The notes under the pieces: model-generated
Databases searched by the model: none
What the model saw: only the letters and a program-made list of their open reading frames with translations
What the model was told of the DNA's origin: nothing
Translations under genes and position numbers: made by a program
Shown: piece after piece, positions 60,506 through 64,000 of the stretch
Position numbering within the stretch: the first letter of the stretch is position 1
Layout of the letters: each line of letters starts with the position of its first letter
NCBI RefSeq assembly: GCF_003056345.1
Contig: NZ_PYWB01000008.1
Coordinates: 186,001 to 250,000, forward strand
Origin: Devosia submarina
GTDB taxonomy: Bacteria > Pseudomonadota > Alphaproteobacteria > Rhizobiales > Devosiaceae
Reading direction: 5' to 3'
Length of the DNA: 64,000 nucleotides

Positions 60506-61368
60506 GGCTCGCCTGCTTTCCTCCTTGCCCCTTCCTCTCGCCCCTTTGCCGCCTTGCGTGCAATACGCAGCTCATCAATGCTAGGCTGCCACCAAAGCGC
60601 GTTTTCAGCGGGCGCGGCTTTCGCCGGCCAGGTGCGGATCAGCTCCTCCAGGCTCGCCGGCCGCCAATAGCCCCACACATAATCATGGCCTTGCGGAAAT
60701 TCGGGATAAACGCCCTCGAGCATTTCCGGCGCCACCAATTCCCCATTGCACCGATCAAACACCACAATCCCATGGTGTCGGCTCATGACCGGTCGCTCAA
60801 GCGGCGGCAGATCATCGCCATGGAGCGGATGCCGACGTCGCCGCCGTTCAGCCGATCGCAGACGCGTGGCAGGATCCGCACTTTCCCGCCTCTCCGCCGC
60901 CCGCGCCTTTCTTTGCTCCGGCTCGTTGCGCCGCGCAGCTTCTTCGATGCCCGCCCAGCGCTTGCGCAATTCTTCGTAGGATCGAAACGGCACGATCCAC
61001 GCTTTGCGGCTCGGCTCCCAGGCCGCAAAGGGGATTTCGCGCAAGAGCGCAACAATCGTGCGGGAATAGGGTGTCACAACCTCCAGCCCTTCTGGGCGCA
61101 CTCGCAGATAGGGCGATTGGATGGGATCGAACTGGAAGGCGTCCTTCCCCCGCGCATCCGCATGAACGGAAATGGCTGCATTCTCCCGCTCCAGCCAGCG
61201 CTCAAACCGTCTGCTCGCCATTTTGCCTGGAATGAACCAGGCCTTGCGCTCGTCGCTCCACCGCGCCCGCGGAAACTGCTCGCGAAAATGCTGCACGCTC
61301 ATGCGGTCATAAGGAAAGCTCGCGGTCGTACCCACTGCTTCCTTTGCGTCTTTCCCGCTTTCACCCAT
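60502..61368 (-). CDS. Protein with two HARP-like repeats
   Basis: The 288-residue basic protein has two related motifs. At 19-60 it reads FPYDRMSVQHFREQFPRARW, then KAWFIPG and RFERWL. At 96-140 it reads LEVVTPYSRTIVALLREIPF, then RKAWIVPF and YEELRKRW. The PYS...LR...W...KxWxxP pattern resembles the HARP motif that binds DNA in SMARCAL1-type annealing helicases, but no helicase domain is attached. The rest is Arg/Glu-rich and ends in a Trp-rich part (YVWGYWRPASLEELI). A DNA-associated role is inferred only from the motif. Confidence 0.75.
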   Translation of the reverse strand: MGESGKDAKEAVGTTASFPYDRMSVQHFREQFPRARWSDERKAWFIPGKMASRRFERWLERENAAISVHADARGKDAFQFDPIQSPYLRVRPEGLEVVTPYSRTIVALLREIPFAAWEPSRKAWIVPFRSYEELRKRWAGIEEAARRNEPEQRKARAAERRESADPATRLRSAERRRRRHPLHGDDLPPLERPVMSRHHGIVVFDRCNGELVAPEMLEGVYPEFPQGHDYVWGYWRPASLEELIRTWPAKAAPAENALWWQPSIDELRIARKAAKGREEGARRKAGEP

Positions 61369-61469
61369 GCTTTAGCCCTCAAGCAGAGTACGGGGAACGC
61401 AAGCCCTTCCATCGGGGTTCAAAAGGACGCGAAGGCCAGACATGTGTGGCAAGTGGAGCATGACACCCG

Positions 61470-61658
61470 GTGCAAGACAACGACCTGACCGCCGATGAAC
61501 TCAAGACGCTTCAGCTGTTCGATGCGCCCGACCAGCCGCTCGACATCGACCCCCAGCATTTTGCCAAGCTCTTGTCCCTTGCCTTGCTGGAGCAAAGGGA
61601 AGGCGGCTCGCACCTGACCGAGGCTGGCCGCGAGCGGCTTCGAAACACACGCAACTAG
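61470..61658 (+). CDS. Small hypothetical protein
   Basis: A 62-residue acidic-helical product from a GTG start. A part (about 30-55, LLSLALLEQREGGSHLTEAGRERL) looks like the end of a winged helix. GGAG lies about 12 bases upstream. No family recognised; a DNA-binding fragment is possible. Real-gene status is uncertain. Confidence 0.5.
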   Translation: MQDNDLTADELKTLQLFDAPDQPLDIDPQHFAKLLSLALLEQREGGSHLTEAGRERLRNTRN

Positions 61659-61771
61659 CGCGCTCACGAAAGCGGCTCTTGCAACGATGTGATCAGCTCT
61701 TGATCACAATAGTGGAACCAACACGTCTCCACATGTCTTGCCACGACGTCAAACAACAGGATGTTGCGGCC

Positions 61772-62065
61772 ATGCCTGAGTTCATTCAGTGTAGACCAGA
61801 TCAAATTCCCTCCCAGGCCGTTGTCGTGCATGCATGGCACGCCATGGGCCGCGTCGTGGCAGATGTTGCATGCAGCAATTGCCCACGCGCCGAAGACTAT
61901 GTGATCGCCGATTTTCCCCGCCCCGTTCCCCTGGCTATCGCGCGCGCCGTGGAGGTCTGCCAAATCTGCGGCCTTGAGACTATCGCTGTCGTGGTGGAAG
62001 AAGGCCTCGAATGGCGCCGGGACTGGGCCCCTCTCAAGCGGCAGGCCGAAGCCCTTTCGGCCTGA
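61772..62065 (+). CDS. Small CxxC-pair protein, uncertain
   Basis: A 97-residue frame (start possibly 61679) carrying two CxxC motifs, CSNC and CQIC, about 30 residues apart, flanked by AHAMGRVVADV and VEEGLEWRRDW. The pair could bind zinc. A weak AGGA lies upstream. No family recognised. The opposite strand is also open over most of this interval, which lowers confidence. Confidence 0.45.
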   Translation: MPEFIQCRPDQIPSQAVVVHAWHAMGRVVADVACSNCPRAEDYVIADFPRPVPLAIARAVEVCQICGLETIAVVVEEGLEWRRDWAPLKRQAEALSA

Positions 62066-62225
62066 ATTCACCCGTTGATCGCCATGCCTCCCTGAGCCGA
62101 GCGCAGGCATCGGAATGCCCTGCTCGCCAGCTCAGGCGGAAGGCGATCGTCACAGGCATGGCCAAGGCACGACCGTGCTTTTCGACAAACTCCATCGACA
62201 GCAATCTCGAAATTTCGGCTAGAAA

Positions 62226-63146
62226 CTAGGTGCGCATCGCATTCCGCTTGCGCCGCTTGGCCGAATACATCGCATCATCGGCGATCCGGTAAAGCTCGGA
62301 GAGATTCTGCGCGTCATCCGGGTAGAAGGCAATTCCCGAACTCACACCCACGCTCACCTGCCCATCTCCAATCGTGATGGGCTTGGCCACTGCTTTTTCC
62401 AGCCGCGACAAGGCGACGGCCACATTGGTGCGGGAACACGGGTGGCGGATCAGCACGGCAAATTCATCCCCACCCCAGCGCGCCACCAGATCGCTGCTGC
62501 GGAACGTGGATCGAAGCAGATCTGCAAAATGGCGCAGTACAGCGTCGCCCGCCGAGTGGCCATGCGTGTCGTTGACAGGCTTCAGGCCGTCCAGATCCAT
62601 GACAATGAGTCCCACCGTTTCCTGGTGGCGGCTCATGTTGAGGGCTTCGGCGAACGCTGCATCAAAGGCGCGCCGGTTATAGAGCCCGGTGAGCGGGTCC
62701 TGCCCGGCAATTGCCTGGAGGCGTTCCTCGCGCTCCTTTTCCGCCGAAATATACTGGAACATGGCCAGCGACATATTGGCTTCAGGAAGCATAACGCCGC
62801 TGAAGCGCGTCGGCAGGAGCTTTCCGGCCCTCGTGACAATAGGGACTTCTTCCTGCGGGAATTCAAAGGGCTCCAGGAGATTTTGCCCCCGCAATCTATT
62901 GAGTTGGACAACGGCGTGATTCGCCTGCTGACGATTGGCGAACAATCTCCTGATCAGGTCGGCAACGGTGCCGGCCTCGGCAAGCGTATAGCCGGTCACA
63001 TCGGTGAAGCGGCGGTTCATAAACTCCACCACATCGTCGTCGATCCGGCTCCACGATATGGCAACCGGCATGGCGTTGAGTGCCACCTTCATGCGGTCGT
63101 CCAAGCGCGTCTTTAGCCCGATCGGCACAACAGTGCTGCTTTTCAT
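62226..63146 (-). CDS. PAS-GGDEF diguanylate cyclase
   Basis: The 306-residue soluble protein has an N-terminal PAS-like sensor (about 20-140; MPVAISWSRIDDDVVEFMNRRFTDVTGYTLAE) and a GGDEF domain (about 145-300) with DPLTGLYNRRAFD, MDLDGLKPVNDTHGH and the active site RWGGDEFAV. No EAL domain is attached. It should make cyclic-di-GMP in response to a cytoplasmic signal. The C-terminus is basic (AKRRKRNAM). Confidence 0.9.
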   Translation of the reverse strand: MKSSTVVPIGLKTRLDDRMKVALNAMPVAISWSRIDDDVVEFMNRRFTDVTGYTLAEAGTVADLIRRLFANRQQANHAVVQLNRLRGQNLLEPFEFPQEEVPIVTRAGKLLPTRFSGVMLPEANMSLAMFQYISAEKEREERLQAIAGQDPLTGLYNRRAFDAAFAEALNMSRHQETVGLIVMDLDGLKPVNDTHGHSAGDAVLRHFADLLRSTFRSSDLVARWGGDEFAVLIRHPCSRTNVAVALSRLEKAVAKPITIGDGQVSVGVSSGIAFYPDDAQNLSELYRIADDAMYSAKRRKRNAMRT

Positions 63147-63290
63147 ATAAACGCCTCCAAATGGGGAGCGCAGCGACGGCCCTATAGTTCCCCCCGAGAC
63201 CCAACGCTCCCTTCTAGGGTTACCAAAAGCTTAGTGCCCGTCCCCGGCGATCAGAAGGAACTGCCCGGCAGCTAAGGGGTTGAGAAGCCC

Positions 63291-64000
63291 ATGACCTTTT
63301 CAGCCTACACCGAGTTCGATTGCGTAATCATTGGAGGCGGCCCCGCCGGACTGATGGCCGCAATCTATCTTGCCCGCTTCCACCGGCGGCCGCTGATCGT
63401 CGACGCAGGACAGAGCCGCGCCCGCCTCATTCCCGTGTCCCACAATATTTCGGGCTTTGCCGAAGGGATCAGCGGCGCCGAGCTCCTCCAGCGCATGCGC
63501 GCCCAGGCGGAGGGCTACAAGATCCCAATCCTGCAGGCGACCGCCGAAACGATCACCTGCGCCAGCGACGGCTTCGAAGTCGTCGCCAGAAACCACACGC
63601 TCAAGGCGCGACGCGTGCTCCTCGCCACTGGCATTGTCGACAATATACCCGAACTGCCCAGCCTTGCCGCCAGCCTTTATGGCGGCGCGCTGCGGCTCTG
63701 CCCGATCTGCGACGGCTACGAGGCCACCAATCAATCCGTCGCCGTTTATGGCCCGCCAGGCCGCGCCGCCGCCGAGGCCATGTTCCTCCGCACCTATAGC
63801 GAGGAGGTCACGCTCCTGCCTGCCACGACCGATCCGATGGATGAAGGGCTCGCAAGCCAACTCGCCGCAAGAGGCATAACGATCGCCCCAGTGCCATGCG
63901 ATGTCGAGGTGAATGCAGACAATGTCGAGGCTCGCTTTGCCGACGGCACAAGCCGCCGCTTCGACGTCCTCTACCCCGCTTTGGGTGCAGTGGTGCAGTC
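63291..64000 (+). CDS. Thioredoxin-reductase-like NAD(P)/FAD-dependent oxidoreductase, C-terminus cut
   Basis: The visible 236 residues begin [20 protein letters not shown] with the FAD-binding [21 protein letters not shown] follows, and a redox-type CPICDGYE near residue 138, where thioredoxin reductases have CATCDG. Then comes the second dinucleotide-binding region ([15 protein letters not shown]), whose glycine motif is GPPGRA rather than GxGxxA/G. It runs off the right edge. It is probably a disulfide or quinone reductase of the TrxB-like group; partner unknown. Confidence 0.82.
   Translation, partial: MTFSAYTEFDCVIIGGGPAGLMAAIYLARFHRRPLIVDAGQSRARLIPVSHNISGFAEGISGAELLQRMRAQAEGYKIPILQATAETITCASDGFEVVARNHTLKARRVLLATGIVDNIPELPSLAASLYGGALRLCPICDGYEATNQSVAVYGPPGRAAAEAMFLRTYSEEVTLLPATTDPMDEGLASQLAARGITIAPVPCDVEVNADNVEARFADGTSRRFDVLYPALGAVVQ

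Noticed and set aside
61664..62110. 148-codon minus-strand frame opposite the small CxxC frame
   Set aside because: No family match and no ribosome site; the plus-strand frame with paired CxxC motifs is slightly better, though neither is certain.

Overview
The window is GC-rich, tightly packed DNA with short intergenic gaps. The gene content points to an alphaproteobacterium of the order Hyphomicrobiales, and a Devosia-like genome is my best guess. Supporting traits are a six-gene Mrp/Pha antiporter operon with fused A and B subunits, several TRAP transporters, FCD-type GntR regulators, a SapC/type I secretion locus and families of palindromic intergenic repeats. The genus is inferred from style and gene content only, because no rRNA or tRNA gene was seen.

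Layout. 1-12,350 is a catabolic region: the end of a c-type cytochrome, a PfkB sugar kinase, a TRAP transporter (dctQM facing dctP), an FMN L-lactate dehydrogenase, an SMP-30 lactonase, a UxaA-type dehydratase, an FCD GntR regulator, a FucU mutarotase and an FAH-family hydrolase. Together these fit non-phosphorylative L-fucose (or similar 6-deoxysugar) breakdown to pyruvate and L-lactate. A shared palindrome, CTAACATGTTAG, lies before lldD and before the regulator. 12,350-14,950 holds small housekeeping genes (RidA, GNAT, an LprI/DUF3298 secreted protein, an esterase).

15,136-36,387 is a cell-surface island. It has glycosyltransferases including a 1201-residue three-domain enzyme, a methyltransferase, the O-antigen ABC exporter Wzm/Wzt, a type I secretion pair, SapC, a DUF4214/RTX surface-layer-like protein, an XRE regulator with an unrecognised 506-residue partner, and genes for making and priming a UDP-6-deoxy-HexNAc (reductase, initiating sugar-phosphate transferase, WbpM-type dehydratase). 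The combination suggests a secreted surface layer beside the genes for the O-polysaccharide that might anchor it.

36,693-38,979 is a polar amino acid (cystine-like) ABC importer. 39,066-40,355 carries a MYG1 family protein and a small putative DNA-binding protein. 40,361-45,286 is a hexuronate locus: an FCD GntR regulator divergent from a TRAP dctPQM operon and uxuA. 45,340-47,465 encodes a secreted repeat protein, with four 48-residue repeats and an Asp/Gly-rich tract, that is interrupted by a probable one-base frameshift near its start.

47,727-51,388 has a GGDEF-EAL protein, an L,D-transpeptidase lipoprotein and two tandem Rnk/GreA-C-like proteins. 51,636-57,696 is the Pha/Mrp antiporter operon, in which phaE appears to start at ATA. 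58,116-64,000 contains flavin enzymes (azoreductase, luciferase-like monooxygenase), a GNAT, a protein with two HARP-like motifs, two small uncertain genes, a PAS-GGDEF protein and the start of a thioredoxin-reductase-like flavoprotein cut by the window end.
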